Shown: in pieces, positions 1 through 9,043 of the stretch
Position numbering within the stretch: the stretch's first letter is position 1
Layout: each line of letters starts with the position of its first letter
NCBI RefSeq assembly: GCF_028463845.1
Contig: NZ_CP116805.1
Location: 868,001 to 932,000 of the forward strand
Length of the DNA stretch: 64,000 bases
From: Gimibacter soli
Lineage (GTDB): Bacteria > Pseudomonadota > Alphaproteobacteria > Sphingomonadales > Kordiimonadaceae
Direction of reading: 5' to 3'
Notes under the pieces: model-generated
What the model saw: the letters and a program-made list of their open reading frames with translations, nothing else
Databases searched by the model: none
What the model was told of the DNA's origin: nothing
Position numbers and translations under genes: made by a program

Positions 1-557
1 AAATCGGTGCCTTTTTCTTCATGCAGGCCGGTGGCGGCGTCAGCTTGCGGTGCATGCAGGCGCGCCGAGATCAGCCAGTTGGTGAGGGTTGCTGGTGTTA
101 CCATATAGGGCGCTTCGACGAGGCTGAAATCGCTGGTGTCGCCGCTCGAATCGATGGCGATAATCTCGCTGCCGTCATCGTCCTTGCGCCAGCTGCCGCG
201 GATCTTGTCATCGGTGAAAGCGATCCGCCCGCCGCCGACCGAGGCCTTCACGCCTTCGGCTTCGCCCATCCAGTGACGCGGGGTCCAGAGATGGCTGATC
301 AGCGTCACCTTGTGCGCCCGGAAAAGGACTGCCTTGCCCTTGCGGGTGATTTCCACATCCTTGGTATCGAGGACGATGCGATAGGGGAAGCCGGTGACGA
401 CCACGTCCGAAGCCTTCACCTCGTGCCCTTCTGATGACCAGCGGTTGAAGGTGGCTTCCACCGATTTGGCGGCGCCCATGGCGCTGGTCCACCACAGGCC
501 GCTATAGCCGAGGATGAGGAAAAAGAGGGCGCCGATAAGATATTTCAGGCGGTTCAT
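1..557 (-). CDS. DUF2125 family protein, 3' end beyond window
   Basis: An open frame on the minus strand begins at ATG 557 and runs without a stop through the left edge, so about 185 residues of the N-terminal part are visible. It opens with one hydrophobic segment (residues about 5-22), consistent with a signal anchor, followed by a soluble region containing VVVTGFPYRIVLDTKDVEIT, the GFPxR pattern I associate with DUF2125, an alphaproteobacterial envelope family of unknown role. The DUF218 gene lies 23 bases upstream on the same strand, so both probably belong to the ftsEX transcript. Function is not known; the family call rests on the anchor plus this pattern. Confidence 0.7.
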   Translation of the reverse strand, partial: MNRLKYLIGALFFLILGYSGLWWTSAMGAAKSVEATFNRWSSEGHEVKASDVVVTGFPYRIVLDTKDVEITRKGKAVLFRAHKVTLISHLWTPRHWMGEAEGVKASVGGGRIAFTDDKIRGSWRKDDDGSEIIAIDSSGDTSDFSLVEAPYMVTPATLTNWLISARLHAPQADAATGLHEEKGTD

Positions 558-580
558 GGGGCGGTCTCCTTGCGGCGCGA

Positions 581-1144
581 TCAGATGCCGGCGGCGTCGC
601 TCGCCAGTGTGAAGAGATACTTGTGATATTCTTTAAGCAGATAAGTTGTCGAAACTGCGGCCTGCACGGGATAGGCCTCCACGCGCACTTCCGGCATGGC
701 GCGCCTGAGGACGATCAGACTGCGCGGCATATGATAGGCGGCGGTAACGAGCACCACCCGGTCGAACCCGTTCTTGCGCGCCCAAAGCGCAGTTTCGCGT
801 GCGTTGCCAAGGGTGTCGGTGGAGGTGCGGTCAAGATCGACACAGCATTCATACAAGGGGGCTTCTTCGCCCGAGATAGCACTGAGTTCGGCCCGGAGGA
901 CGGCGGGGTTGACGCCCGATATCAGCAGCCGCGCGCCCGGATTGGCCTTGAGGATGGCAAGCCCCACATCGATACGGCGCGCACCGCCCGTCAGCACCAC
1001 CACGGCGCGGGCGTCGGGCATGGCAGCGGGTTCGTCAACGAGCGCGCGAGAGAGGAAATAAAGGAAGCCCGAAAGCCAGGCAACCAGCGCCACGAACAGG
1101 ATTGTGCCGACAAGGCGGGAGAAAACGGATCTGTTGCGGGTCAT
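581..1144 (-). CDS. DUF218 (YdcF/ElyC/SanA-like) membrane protein
   Basis: Encodes about 187 residues. One N-terminal membrane segment (about 10-32) is followed by the DUF218 fold: AVVVLTGGARRIDVGLAIL, then DRTSTDTLGNARET and VLVTAAYHMPRSLIVLRRAM, the three blocks that mark the YdcF/ElyC/SanA family. Relatives act at the inner membrane in envelope maintenance, for example undecaprenyl-phosphate carrier metabolism in ElyC; the substrate here is unknown. The frame extends upstream to 1216, but that start would lie inside ftsX; ATG 1144, ten bases after the ftsX stop, is the better choice. It sits in the ftsE-ftsX transcript, which suggests an envelope role. Confidence 0.8.
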   Translation of the reverse strand: MTRNRSVFSRLVGTILFVALVAWLSGFLYFLSRALVDEPAAMPDARAVVVLTGGARRIDVGLAILKANPGARLLISGVNPAVLRAELSAISGEEAPLYECCVDLDRTSTDTLGNARETALWARKNGFDRVVLVTAAYHMPRSLIVLRRAMPEVRVEAYPVQAAVSTTYLLKEYHKYLFTLASDAAGI

Positions 1145-1154
1145 GGCGAGGGTT

Positions 1155-2045
1155 TCACACCAGTTCCAAAAGGGCCCGCCGCACCGTGATACGGGCCGTG
1201 CCCATGGTGACGGCACCGGCGATCACCGGCAACAGCAAAAGCCACCACAGCACACCGGAGCCCGGCAGCGATGCAGTGAGAAGGCCCTGACCCATCTCTT
1301 CCGCCAGATGCAGGAGGGCGAGGATCACAAGGATCGCCATGATGATCCCGCCAAGCCCGCCAACAAGGCCGTGAAGCAGGTAGCGCCGGTCGAAGGCACT
1401 GGCGATCATGCTGTCCTCGGCGCCCATCATATGCATGATCTCGATACTGTCTCGGTGGGTGGCAAGACCGGCCCGGCAGCCGAAAATGACAATGGCGACG
1501 GTCGACAGCACGATCAGCACCACGATCCCGACAAGCAGCAGGCGAAGGGCGGTGACAAGCTCGAGGATCGAAGCCATCCAGGCCTGATGATCATCAAGCC
1601 GCGCGCCTTTCGCGGTTGCCCGCAGGCGTTCGGCCAGCCCTGCCGTGTTCACGGCACCGGCCTTGTCGAGTTCGACATGGATCAGGGTCGGTACCGGCAG
1701 GCCGGCATCGATGGGCAGGTCACCAAGCCACGGCGAAATCAGCGCCATCACATCGGCGTCCGCCATCACTTCGGCCTTGGTCACCCCGGGCGTGGCGCGC
1801 AGCATCTTCAGCGCGTCCTCGGTCTGGCGAGCCCGGACGGCGGCATCGGCGTCCACGATCTGTACGGTCAGCGTGGTGGCCAGCCCCTCGGACCAGCGAT
1901 CAAGTCCTTGGCCCAAAGCGAGGCCCATGGCGGTGGCAAGGCCGGTGAGGAAAAGCATGACGCCAATCACCCACGGCAGCAGGCCGTCGCCCGCCTGATC
2001 CTTGGGCAGGAAAACCGGGGTTTCGCCGAAGAAGGGCAGGTTCAT
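1155..2045 (-). CDS. ftsX: Cell division ABC transporter permease FtsX
   Basis: 296 residues, the usual FtsX size. A first membrane segment (about 22-46) is followed by a periplasmic domain of roughly 110 residues and three C-terminal membrane segments (about 165-190, 215-245, 260-285), the FtsX topology. With FtsE it forms the divisome complex that transmits ATP hydrolysis to periplasmic murein hydrolases. The start codon overlaps the ftsE stop as ATGA (2042-2045), so translation is probably coupled. No murein hydrolase activator is present nearby. The assignment rests on topology and on the ftsE partner rather than a diagnostic motif. Confidence 0.9.
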   Translation of the reverse strand: MNLPFFGETPVFLPKDQAGDGLLPWVIGVMLFLTGLATAMGLALGQGLDRWSEGLATTLTVQIVDADAAVRARQTEDALKMLRATPGVTKAEVMADADVMALISPWLGDLPIDAGLPVPTLIHVELDKAGAVNTAGLAERLRATAKGARLDDHQAWMASILELVTALRLLLVGIVVLIVLSTVAIVIFGCRAGLATHRDSIEIMHMMGAEDSMIASAFDRRYLLHGLVGGLGGIIMAILVILALLHLAEEMGQGLLTASLPGSGVLWWLLLLPVIAGAVTMGTARITVRRALLELV

Positions 2046-2749
2046 GGCTGTGCCCCCGTTTCGTCGGGGTCGGGGTCGCGCGGTTTGCCGCCGGCGAGAT
2101 AGGTCATATTGCCCTTGTCGAGCGACAGGACAGGCGCGCCGATTGTCTCCACCAGATGCTGGTCGTGGCTGGCGATCACGATGGTGGTGCCGATCTTGTT
2201 CAGTTCGACAAAGAGATGCATCAGTCGCATGGCCATTTCGGGGTCGACGTTACCGGTCGGCTCATCCGCGACCAGAAGATCGGGCTTGTTGATCACGGCG
2301 CGGGCGATAGCAACGCGCTGCTTTTCCCCGCCGGAAAGCGTGGCGGGGCGGGCGTGCATGCGGTCCTTCAGGCCAACCCATGAGAGAAGCTCTTCCACAT
2401 GATCGGCAATCTGGATGCGCTTGGCGCCCTTGATCTGCAGGGGCAGGGCCACATTATCGAAGGCGGACAGGTGATCAAGCAGGCGGAAATCCTGGAACAC
2501 GACACCAATACGGCGGCGGAGGCGCGGCAGTTCCTCGCGCTCGATCCGGGCAAGGTCTTTGTCGAAGAAATGGATAAGCCCGCGCGACGGGCGGCGCGCC
2601 AGATACAGGAGCTTCAGAAGCGAGGTTTTGCCAGCGCCCGAAGGCCCGACGAGAAAATGAAACGAGCCGCGCTCAAGGCGGAAGGTGATGTCCGACAAGA
2701 CTTCACCGCCCATGCCATAACGCATGCCCACATTCTCGAAACTGATCAC
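2042..2749 (-). CDS. ftsE: Cell division ATP-binding protein FtsE
   Basis: ABC ATPase of 235 residues. Walker A GPSGAGKTS is at 35-43, the Q-loop glutamine at 86, signature LSGGEKQ at 138-144, Walker B LLVADE at 158-163 and the switch histidine at 195. It couples ATP hydrolysis to FtsX at the division septum. I place the start at GTG 2747-2749, preceded by an AGGGAG ribosome site about eight bases away; the frame stays open far upstream (to 3661), but that part has no family similarity and overlaps the divergent gene. The C-terminus ends in an acidic tail after the ABC domain. Confidence 0.93.
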   Translation of the reverse strand: MISFENVGMRYGMGGEVLSDITFRLERGSFHFLVGPSGAGKTSLLKLLYLARRPSRGLIHFFDKDLARIEREELPRLRRRIGVVFQDFRLLDHLSAFDNVALPLQIKGAKRIQIADHVEELLSWVGLKDRMHARPATLSGGEKQRVAIARAVINKPDLLVADEPTGNVDPEMAMRLMHLFVELNKIGTTIVIASHDQHLVETIGAPVLSLDKGNMTYLAGGKPRDPDPDETGAQP

Positions 2750-2981
2750 ACAAGGCTCCCTTGAAGGCCCTAGGACGGCGACTTCAGACGCGGAGAATTG
2801 CATATGGGGACGCTGGCGTAAAGAGAGGTACCGAGAAGCCCCGGCTGCTGCCCTTTTTGCATGCAGTTTCTGGCAGTTGGAGCATGGACAGTATAGCCGC
2901 GAATAGGGTATGCCTAAAGGCAAGAGGCGGGTGTGTTTCGCGTTTGGCCTGCCGGTCGATTTGCCAAGGGGTAGTATCCTT

Positions 2982-4103
2982 ATGATCCTGCAGTGTCCTT
3001 CGTGCGACGCCCGCTTCAAGGTTGGGGCCGGTGCGATTCCGGCGGCGGGACGCAAGGTACGCTGTGCGCGGTGCATGCACGAATGGCACGCCCTGCCGGG
3101 TGAACTGAAGGAAGCCCCGAAGCGCCCGGCCACGCCGCCGCAGCCCCGCCAGCCCGAAGCCCCGCGTGCCGCCGAAGCTGCGCCTGCTTCGCGCCCCGCG
3201 CCCGATGAAGCCGAAACTGCGATGGCGGCGGCCTCCTCGCCGATGGATTTCGAGGACGAGGATACAACCGACGCCGAAGTGGTGGACGATCCCAACCTGC
3301 CGCCGCCGGGTGCGCCTGTACAAGCGAACAACAAGCCGCTTTTCTCGGCTGATGCCTTCGCCGCTGCCATGAAGGAAGCGGGCGGCGAGGTTGAGGAACG
3401 GCCAAGCCTGACCAAAGAGGGCTTCGCTTCGCGCCGCAAGGATGTGCCCGAAATCCGCGATGAATATGTGGAAAGCGACGATGACGAGGATGATTTCCTC
3501 GCCCGCCGCCGGGCAGAGCAGCGCCGCCAGTCCGAAGTGGACCGTGCCGGTCGCCGCCGCCGTTTCATCCTGTTCTTGTGGGTGCTTCTTTTCCTCTTCT
3601 GGGGCGGGCTCGCCGGCGCCATCTTCCTGATGAAGGACACGGTGAAGGAAATCTGGCCCAAGTCCGCCGCGATCTATAGCTGGATCGAAGGGCAGAATGA
3701 CGCGGAAGCGCTGAAGGAAAAGCTGGAGGCCGAAGGCAAGCCGCTGTCGAAGCCGATCACCGAGGCGGTGACCGTGCTCGGGGCTTTCCTCGAATCCAGC
3801 AGTGTCGAGGAAGTGAACGGCGAACAGGTCCTGATGGTGAAGGGCTATGTGGAAAACCAGGGCGCGCGGGCGGCCACGGTGCCGCAAGTTGAAATCCGCA
3901 TTGCCGACGGCAGCGGGCAGGTGGTGGACCAATGGGTGGTGAACCCGCCGGGCCAGATCATTGCACGAGGCGGCAAGGTGCATTTCTCCTCGCCGCGCAG
4001 CCCGATCCCGGCCGGTGCCGCGAGCGCCGAAGTGCGGGTTCTCGATGGCACCCGGTCGACCGAGGCGGCCGATACCAGCAATCTCTACGAACGCGGCCAC
4101 TGA
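2982..4103 (+). CDS. MJ0042-type zinc-ribbon protein with DUF3426 domain
   Basis: About 373 residues. The N-terminus is a zinc ribbon with CPSC (C5, C8) and CARC (C28, C31). A low-complexity acidic, Pro/Ala-rich linker (about 40-190) leads to a basic stretch and one membrane segment (about 195-217), then a C-terminal DUF3426 domain (about 245-360, core VKGYVENQGARAATVPQVEI). The zinc ribbon should therefore be cytoplasmic and DUF3426 periplasmic. Function is not established; proteins of this build are common beside ftsEX in Alphaproteobacteria. The start at ATG 2982 is chosen because the zinc ribbon begins immediately there; an upstream in-frame start at 2910 would add 24 residues with no domain. 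It is divergent from ftsE. Confidence 0.85.
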   Translation: MILQCPSCDARFKVGAGAIPAAGRKVRCARCMHEWHALPGELKEAPKRPATPPQPRQPEAPRAAEAAPASRPAPDEAETAMAAASSPMDFEDEDTTDAEVVDDPNLPPPGAPVQANNKPLFSADAFAAAMKEAGGEVEERPSLTKEGFASRRKDVPEIRDEYVESDDDEDDFLARRRAEQRRQSEVDRAGRRRRFILFLWVLLFLFWGGLAGAIFLMKDTVKEIWPKSAAIYSWIEGQNDAEALKEKLEAEGKPLSKPITEAVTVLGAFLESSSVEEVNGEQVLMVKGYVENQGARAATVPQVEIRIADGSGQVVDQWVVNPPGQIIARGGKVHFSSPRSPIPAGAASAEVRVLDGTRSTEAADTSNLYERGH

Positions 4104-4123
4104 GCCACGAAGGGGAAACGGGG

Positions 4124-4702
4124 ATGGGTAAAAGAACAAGAAGCGGCGCCGAGTTTTTCTTCGATTGGGACCGCGCCGGTGAAGCCCACCACGGCGTGGA
4201 GCCGGTTTTCACTTCCGACGAGATCATTGAACGCGTTGAGGAGCTGGCGGCGAGCCTGCACCGCTGGTTCGAGGAAGAGCCGGTCGCACAGGTGATCATG
4301 AACGGCGCCATGATGTTCGCGGCTGACCTTACCCGCGCCATGTCGGCCCGGGGCACCGTGATGGAAATGGATTTCATCCAGGTCGCCAAGAACCGCCGGG
4401 CGGGCACGGTTGACCTTGTGGCCGCTTCGAATCTGCCGGTTGATGGCCGCGAAGTGCTGATCATCGATGACATCTACGAGACCGGCAACACGCTCGCCTT
4501 CGCGCATGCGCATTTCAAGGCGCTTGGGGCTGCCAATATCACGAGCGTGGTGCTACTGGATAAAAGCCAGGGCCGGCAGACCGTGTTCAAGCCCGATTTC
4601 GTCGGCTTCGAATGCCCGGATATCTTTGTGATCGGCTACGGGATGGACGTGGCCTACCGTTACCGCGAGCTGCCCTTCATCGGGAAAATGGGCCGGGCCT
4701 GA
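4124..4702 (+). CDS. hpt: Phosphoribosyltransferase, probably hypoxanthine phosphoribosyltransferase
   Basis: 192 residues with a type I phosphoribosyltransferase fold. The PRPP loop is VLIIDDIYETGNTL at about 112-125, and PVAQVIMNGAMMFAADLTRA matches the early strand-loop of Hpt enzymes. The expected reaction is hypoxanthine or guanine plus PRPP to IMP or GMP in purine salvage. It follows the DUF3426 gene by 20 bases with a GGGGAAACGGGG ribosome site, so they are probably cotranscribed. The loop has Y-E-T-G rather than the commoner V-D-T-G, which makes the exact base specificity less certain. A palindromic repeat follows the stop codon. Confidence 0.78.
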   Translation: MGKRTRSGAEFFFDWDRAGEAHHGVEPVFTSDEIIERVEELAASLHRWFEEEPVAQVIMNGAMMFAADLTRAMSARGTVMEMDFIQVAKNRRAGTVDLVAASNLPVDGREVLIIDDIYETGNTLAFAHAHFKALGAANITSVVLLDKSQGRQTVFKPDFVGFECPDIFVIGYGMDVAYRYRELPFIGKMGRA

Positions 4703-4716
4703 GCCTTTCAGGCGCC

Positions 4717-4800
4717 CTTCGAGACGCGCTGTCGCGCTCCTCAGGGCGAACGGTTGAGTGGCCCGTTCGGTCTGAGGAGAGGCATAGCCTCGTCTCGAAG
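4717..4800. repeat. Palindromic intergenic repeat, copy 1
   Basis: An 84-base element with nested inverted repeats: CTTCGAGACG (4717-4726) pairs with CGTCTCGAAG (4791-4800), CTCCTCAG (4737-4744) with CTGAGGAG (4772-4779), and CGAACGG (4747-4753) with CCGTTCG (4763-4769). The same outer and inner arms recur at 8262-8351. It fills the gap between the convergent hpt and lysA ends, so it may act as a bidirectional terminator or RNA stabiliser. Elements with this CTTCGAGACG...CTCCTCAG pattern are, from memory, widespread in Alphaproteobacteria. Confidence 0.85.
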
Positions 4801-4813
4801 ACCGTGGCAGACG

Positions 4814-6073
4814 TCAAATCCAGTCCGGCACCTTGTCCATGGCGATCAGGTCTTCGACCTCGACACGTGGGCGCACCACGGCATAGGCATCACCCTTTAC
4901 AAGCACTTCGGCCACAAGCGGCCGTGAGTTGTAGGTCGATGACATGACGGCGCCGTAAGCGCCTGCCGATTTGATGGCGACAAGGTCACCGGCCTTCAGG
5001 CGCTTGGTGGCGCGACCGGTGCCGAACACGTCCGAAGATTCGCAAACAGGCCCCACGAAATCGGCGGCGAAGCTGTCGCCCGCCTGATCCTCCACCGGCA
5101 CGATATGATGGAAGGCATCATACATGGCGGGGCGCATCAGGTCGTTCATCGCTCCGTCGAGGATATAGAAGGTGCGGTTGTCGCCGATCTTCTCGTACAG
5201 CACGCGGGTGAGGAGGATGCCGGCATTGCCCGCGATCAGGCGGCCCGGTTCCAGAATGATGCGGCAATCGAGCCCGGCAAGCACATCGCGAATGAGGGCG
5301 CCGTAAGCTGCCGGTGCGGGCGGGGCGGCAACATCGGGGTCATAGGGGATGCCAAGGCCGCCGCCGAGGTCGATATGATGGATATCGTGGCCGGCAGCCC
5401 GCAGCGATTTGACAAGCTCGACCACGCGCGCGAAGGCGGCGCGGAAGGGTTCAAGCTCGGTCAGCTGCGAGCCGATATGCACGTCCACACCGGTTGCCTT
5501 GATGTTGGCCATCGTCCGCATGCGTTCATACAGCATGTCGACCTTCTGCCAGCTGATGCCGAACTTGTTTTCAGCCTTGCCGGTGGAGATTTTGGCGTGG
5601 GTCTTGGCGTCCACATCCGGGTTTACCCGCACTGAAACGGGGGCGACAACACCGAGGCTTGCGGCCACGGCGTTCAGGGCCTCGAGCTCCGGTTCGCTTT
5701 CGATATTGAACTGCAGGATGCCTGCCTCAAGGGCGAGGCGCATTTCATCCGCGGTTTTGCCGACGCCGGAAAAGACGATCTTTTCAGGCGCGATCCCAGC
5801 GGCCAGCGCGCGCTTCAGTTCGCCGCCCGATACAACGTCGGCGCCCGCACCGGCTTTCGCGAGGGTCGCCAGCACCGCCTGGTTGCTGTTGGCCTTGACG
5901 GCGAAGCAGACAAGCGGATCAAGCGGCGCGAAAGCCTCGTGGAAGACGTTGAAGTGGCGTTCAAGCGTCGCAGATGAATAGACATAAACGGGCGTGCCGA
6001 CGGCATCCGCGATGGTGCGCAGGTCCACGTCTTCGGCGAACATGACGCCGTTCCGGCTGTTGAAATGATCCAT
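4814..6073 (-). CDS. lysA: Diaminopimelate decarboxylase
   Basis: 419 residues, the usual LysA length. It decarboxylates meso-diaminopimelate to L-lysine, the last step of lysine synthesis, with PLP as cofactor. The PLP lysine is K60 in CFAVKANSNQ; HIGSQL is at 199-204, the glycine loop GGGLGIPY at 237-244, EPGR at 275-278 and the dimer-contributed catalytic cysteine in CESSD at C344. It is the last gene of argH-lptM-like-lysA; the small lipoprotein gene stops two bases before its start. The element at 4717-4800 follows its stop. Confidence 0.96.
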   Translation of the reverse strand: MDHFNSRNGVMFAEDVDLRTIADAVGTPVYVYSSATLERHFNVFHEAFAPLDPLVCFAVKANSNQAVLATLAKAGAGADVVSGGELKRALAAGIAPEKIVFSGVGKTADEMRLALEAGILQFNIESEPELEALNAVAASLGVVAPVSVRVNPDVDAKTHAKISTGKAENKFGISWQKVDMLYERMRTMANIKATGVDVHIGSQLTELEPFRAAFARVVELVKSLRAAGHDIHHIDLGGGLGIPYDPDVAAPPAPAAYGALIRDVLAGLDCRIILEPGRLIAGNAGILLTRVLYEKIGDNRTFYILDGAMNDLMRPAMYDAFHHIVPVEDQAGDSFAADFVGPVCESSDVFGTGRATKRLKAGDLVAIKSAGAYGAVMSSTYNSRPLVAEVLVKGDAYAVVRPRVEVEDLIAMDKVPDWI

Positions 6074-6075
6074 GC

Positions 6076-6189
6076 TCAGCGGCCCTGCGAGATCTGCGTG
6101 CTGCGGGTTGGCGGCTCAAGGTCGCCTTTCTTGCCGCAGGCTGTGAGCATCAGGGTGGCGGCGAGCACGAGCGTGACGGTGCGGATCAT
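6076..6189 (-). CDS. lptM: LptM-like (YifL-type) small lipoprotein
   Basis: A 37-residue reading frame between argH and lysA. A short hydrophobic signal is followed by the lipobox LMLTAC and then GKKGDLEPP, the post-cysteine signature of the YifL/LptM family. In Enterobacteria LptM binds the LptD-LptE outer-membrane translocon and helps its oxidative maturation; that function here is inference from the family. Its ATG (6187-6189) overlaps the argH TGA as ATGA and its stop is two bases from the lysA start, so the three genes are translationally linked. In gammaproteobacteria the homologue also sits beside lysine-pathway genes. Confidence 0.85.
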   Translation of the reverse strand: MIRTVTLVLAATLMLTACGKKGDLEPPTRSTQISQGR

Positions 6190-7634
6190 TGCAGTTTCTC
6201 CCGGAAGGCCGCCACAGCCTCGCGCACGCGGGCGGGCGAGGTGCCGCCAAAGCTCATGCGGCTTGAAACCGAGGCATCAACGGACAGGACATCAAAGATG
6301 CTGGCATCGATGCGCGGATCAACCTTCTGCATATCGGCAAGCGGCAGCTGATCGAGCGTGATGCCCTTCTCCTCGGCGATCTTCACGATGGTGCCGGTGA
6401 CATGATGCGCATCGCGGAACGGCATGTTCAGCACGCGGACGCACCAGTCGGCAATATCGGTCGCGGTGGAGAAGCCACCGCCCGCTGCTGCCTTCATGGC
6501 TGCAAGGTTGGGCTTCAGGTCATCGATCATGCCGGTCATGGCGGCAAGCGACAGTTCGAAATCGTCTACTGCTTTGAAAACGCGTTCCTTGTCTTCCTGC
6601 ATGTCCTTCGAATAGGCGAGCGGCAGGCCCTTCATGACGATCAGAAGCCCGGTGAAGGCACCGGCCATGCGGCCGACCTTCGCACGCACCAGTTCGGCGG
6701 CGTCCGGGTTGCGTTTCTGCGGCATGATTGACGAACCGGTCGAGAAGGCGTCCGAAAGCTTCAGGAAGCCGAAGGGTGCGGTGGCCCAGAGGACGATTTC
6801 GTCCGCGAGGCGCGACAGGTGCACGCCGGCAATCGCGAGGTCCGCGAGCATTTCAAGCGCGAAATCGCGGGCCGAGACGGCATCAAGGCTGTTGGCCATC
6901 GGCCGGTCGAACCCGAGCGATGCGGCGGTCATGTGCCGGTCGATGGGGAAGCTGGTGCCGGCAAGGGCGGCTGCACCCAGCGGGCTTTCATTCATGCGGG
7001 CGCGGCAATCGGCCAGCCGGGCGCGGTCCCGCCCCAGCATCTCGGCATAGGCCATCAGGTGATGACCCAGCGTGACGGGCTGGGCGGTTTGCAGGTGGGT
7101 GAAGCCGGGCATCACGGCATCTGCATATTTGTCGGCCTGGGTGACAAGCGCGGTCAGCAGGGCCTTGAGGCCTGCGTCCATGCGGTCAAGCGCGGCGCGG
7201 GTCCACAGGCGGAAGTCGGTTGCGACCTGATCGTTGCGGCTGCGGGCAGTGTGGAGGCGCGCGCCGGCATCGCCGATCAGCTGGCGGAGGCGGCTTTCCA
7301 CATGCATATGGATATCTTCAAGCACGTCATCCCAGACCATCCGGCCGGCTTCGATCTCGGCCTGCACCTGATCGAGGCCCTTGTGGATCGCGTCGCGGTC
7401 GGCTTCGGTGAGGATACCGTTCGCAGCCAGCATGCTGGCATGCGCCTTCGACCCCGCGATATCCTCGCGGTACAGGCGCTTGTCGACGCCGATCGAAGAG
7501 TTGATTTCCTGCATGATGGCAGACGGGCCGGCGCCGAAGCGGCCACCCCACATCGACTGCGCGTCGCCCTCACCTTTTTGCGAGTGGTCTTGCGGGGTGG
7601 GCGCGGGCGCTTTATGGGTTTGATCGTGGCTCAT
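6186..7634 (-). CDS. argH: Argininosuccinate lyase
   Basis: About 482 residues from ATG 7634. It splits argininosuccinate into arginine and fumarate, the last step of arginine synthesis. The fumarase-superfamily signature [12 protein letters not shown] is at about 297-308, and [13 protein letters not shown] and [17 protein letters not shown] are the other conserved blocks. The first 27 residues before MWGGRFG are a low-complexity extension, so ATG 7553 is an alternative start; the frame also stays open to 7694, inside the divergent tlpA gene. The chosen start leaves a 28-base divergent gap to tlpA. Confidence 0.95.
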   Translation of the reverse strand: MSHDQTHKAPAPTPQDHSQKGEGDAQSMWGGRFGAGPSAIMQEINSSIGVDKRLYREDIAGSKAHASMLAANGILTEADRDAIHKGLDQVQAEIEAGRMVWDDVLEDIHMHVESRLRQLIGDAGARLHTARSRNDQVATDFRLWTRAALDRMDAGLKALLTALVTQADKYADAVMPGFTHLQTAQPVTLGHHLMAYAEMLGRDRARLADCRARMNESPLGAAALAGTSFPIDRHMTAASLGFDRPMANSLDAVSARDFALEMLADLAIAGVHLSRLADEIVLWATAPFGFLKLSDAFSTGSSIMPQKRNPDAAELVRAKVGRMAGAFTGLLIVMKGLPLAYSKDMQEDKERVFKAVDDFELSLAAMTGMIDDLKPNLAAMKAAAGGGFSTATDIADWCVRVLNMPFRDAHHVTGTIVKIAEEKGITLDQLPLADMQKVDPRIDASIFDVLSVDASVSSRMSFGGTSPARVREAVAAFREKLQ

Positions 7635-7662
7635 GACTTCAGGTCCGATAGAGGAGTAGACG

Positions 7663-8253
7663 ATGGGATCGAATGGCAAATTGGTGCGCGGCATCCTTCT
7701 GGTGGGCGTGCTGGCGCTGCTTGGCTGGGCATCCTATCGGCAGTTCATGCCCGCGACAATCTCTGATCCGCTTCAAACCTATATGACGGGCGAGATGTCA
7801 CGCCTGACATTGCAGGCAACCCCCCGCAAGGTGAGCGAGCATATCGTGATGCGCGAAGATGGCAGCCCCATCAAGCTTTCGGACATGACGGGCAAGGTGA
7901 TGCTGATCAACCTGTGGGCCAGCTGGTGTGCCCCGTGCCGCGCCGAAATGCACGAACTGGCCTCGCTGCAGGCCCAGCTGGGCGACGATATGTTTGAAGT
8001 GGTGGCGGTGAACGTGGACCGTGGCGGTATCCCGGCGGCCAAGGACGCGCTGGCCGAATGGGGCGTCGAGGGCCTTGCCTTCTATGCCGATCCGAAAATG
8101 ACGACGGCCATCGAACTGGCGAACGGTGCCCTGCCGACGAGCTTCATCATCGACCGCGACGGCAATGTGCGCGCCTATTTCCTCGGCCCCCTCAAATGGG
8201 ATGCGCCCGAGGCAGTGAAACTGTTTGAGGCCCTGAAGGCCGGCACGGTCTGA
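7663..8253 (+). CDS. tlpA: TlpA-like thiol:disulfide oxidoreductase
   Basis: 196 residues. One N-terminal membrane anchor (about 8-25) precedes a periplasmic thioredoxin fold with the active site WCAPC at 88-92 and a cis-proline in [12 protein letters not shown]. Such proteins reduce periplasmic disulfides, often for cytochrome c or copper-centre maturation. A strong GAGGAG ribosome site lies upstream of ATG 7663. It is divergent from argH, an arrangement I recall as common in Alphaproteobacteria. The second palindromic repeat follows its stop. Confidence 0.9.
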   Translation: MGSNGKLVRGILLVGVLALLGWASYRQFMPATISDPLQTYMTGEMSRLTLQATPRKVSEHIVMREDGSPIKLSDMTGKVMLINLWASWCAPCRAEMHELASLQAQLGDDMFEVVAVNVDRGGIPAAKDALAEWGVEGLAFYADPKMTTAIELANGALPTSFIIDRDGNVRAYFLGPLKWDAPEAVKLFEALKAGTV

Positions 8254-8261
8254 GGGGCACC

Positions 8262-8351
8262 CTTCGAGACGCGCTGCCGCGCTCCTCAGGGCGAGCGGTG
8301 CTTCATAGATCAACGTTCGGTCTGAGGAGGGCCGCAAGGCCCGTCTCGAAG
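8262..8351. repeat. Palindromic intergenic repeat, copy 2
   Basis: A 90-base element with the same nested arms as copy 1: CTTCGAGACG (8262-8271) with CGTCTCGAAG (8342-8351), and CTCCTCAG (8282-8289) with CTGAGGAG (8322-8329). The loop region differs in sequence, as expected for a structured repeat. It lies between the convergent tlpA and glutathione-transferase stops. Confidence 0.85.
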
Positions 8352-8355
8352 ACCG

Positions 8356-9039
8356 CTACTCGCTGCCCAGCATATTGGTGGCGGGGTCGATTTCATCCAT
8401 AGCCACCACCATCGTTTCGGCCCTGGCGGCGTCATACCATTCGCTGACACCGGGGTGCGAGCGAACGGCCATGGCGTAGGCCATGGCGGTGGGGCTGAGG
8501 CTGATGCCATAGGTGAGGAAACGGCCGACAACCGGGGCAAACATCATGTCTGCCGCCGAGAAACCACCGAACAGATAGGGGCCGCCGTCGCCAAACTTGT
8601 CGATGGCTTCGGACCAAAGCGCATCGATCCGTTTCACGTCTGCCGCCACAGCGGGCGAGAGCTTGAGGCCGGTGTATTTCGCCTTGGTGTTGAAGGGGGC
8701 GGCGCGGCGTAGGGCCATGAAGCCCGAGTGCATCTCGGCGGACATCGCACGGGCGAAGCCGAAGGCGGCGTCATTTTCCGGCCACCAGTATTTTTCAGGG
8801 GCAAGCCGCGCGCAATAATCGATGATGGCGAGCGAATCCCACACCTTGGTGGTGCCATTGTGGATAAGGGCAGGCACGAAGCCCGAGGGGCTATAGTCCC
8901 TGATCTTCTCGTGAAATTCGGGCGTATCGAGCGGCAGCAAGACTTCCTTGAAGGCAAGCCCGGTGTGCCGGACCGCAAGCCAGCCCCTGAGCGACCAGCT
9001 GGAATAGGTCTTGTTGCCGATAACGATCGTAAGCGCCAT
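8356..9039 (-). CDS. Glutathione S-transferase family protein
   Basis: 227 residues. The N-terminal thioredoxin-like domain contains NKTYSSWSLRGWLA, with serines in the region that contacts the glutathione thiol, and the cis-proline and Ser of PALIHNGTTKVWDSLAII. The C-terminal domain is helical and carries FSAADMMFAPVVGRF, the conserved N-capping box of GSTs. Substrate is unknown; conjugation or reduction with glutathione is the family expectation. The start at ATG 9039 has a GGGAGG ribosome site that is itself inside a perfect hairpin. Confidence 0.88.
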   Translation of the reverse strand: MALTIVIGNKTYSSWSLRGWLAVRHTGLAFKEVLLPLDTPEFHEKIRDYSPSGFVPALIHNGTTKVWDSLAIIDYCARLAPEKYWWPENDAAFGFARAMSAEMHSGFMALRRAAPFNTKAKYTGLKLSPAVAADVKRIDALWSEAIDKFGDGGPYLFGGFSAADMMFAPVVGRFLTYGISLSPTAMAYAMAVRSHPGVSEWYDAARAETMVVAMDEIDPATNMLGSE

Positions 9040-9043
9040 GGAA

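Noticed and set aside
2750-3661. N-terminal extension of the FtsE frame by about 300 residues
   Set aside because: It lies opposite the zinc-ribbon gene and is low-complexity Ser/Arg; the GTG start at 2749 has a ribosome site and the normal FtsE N-terminus.
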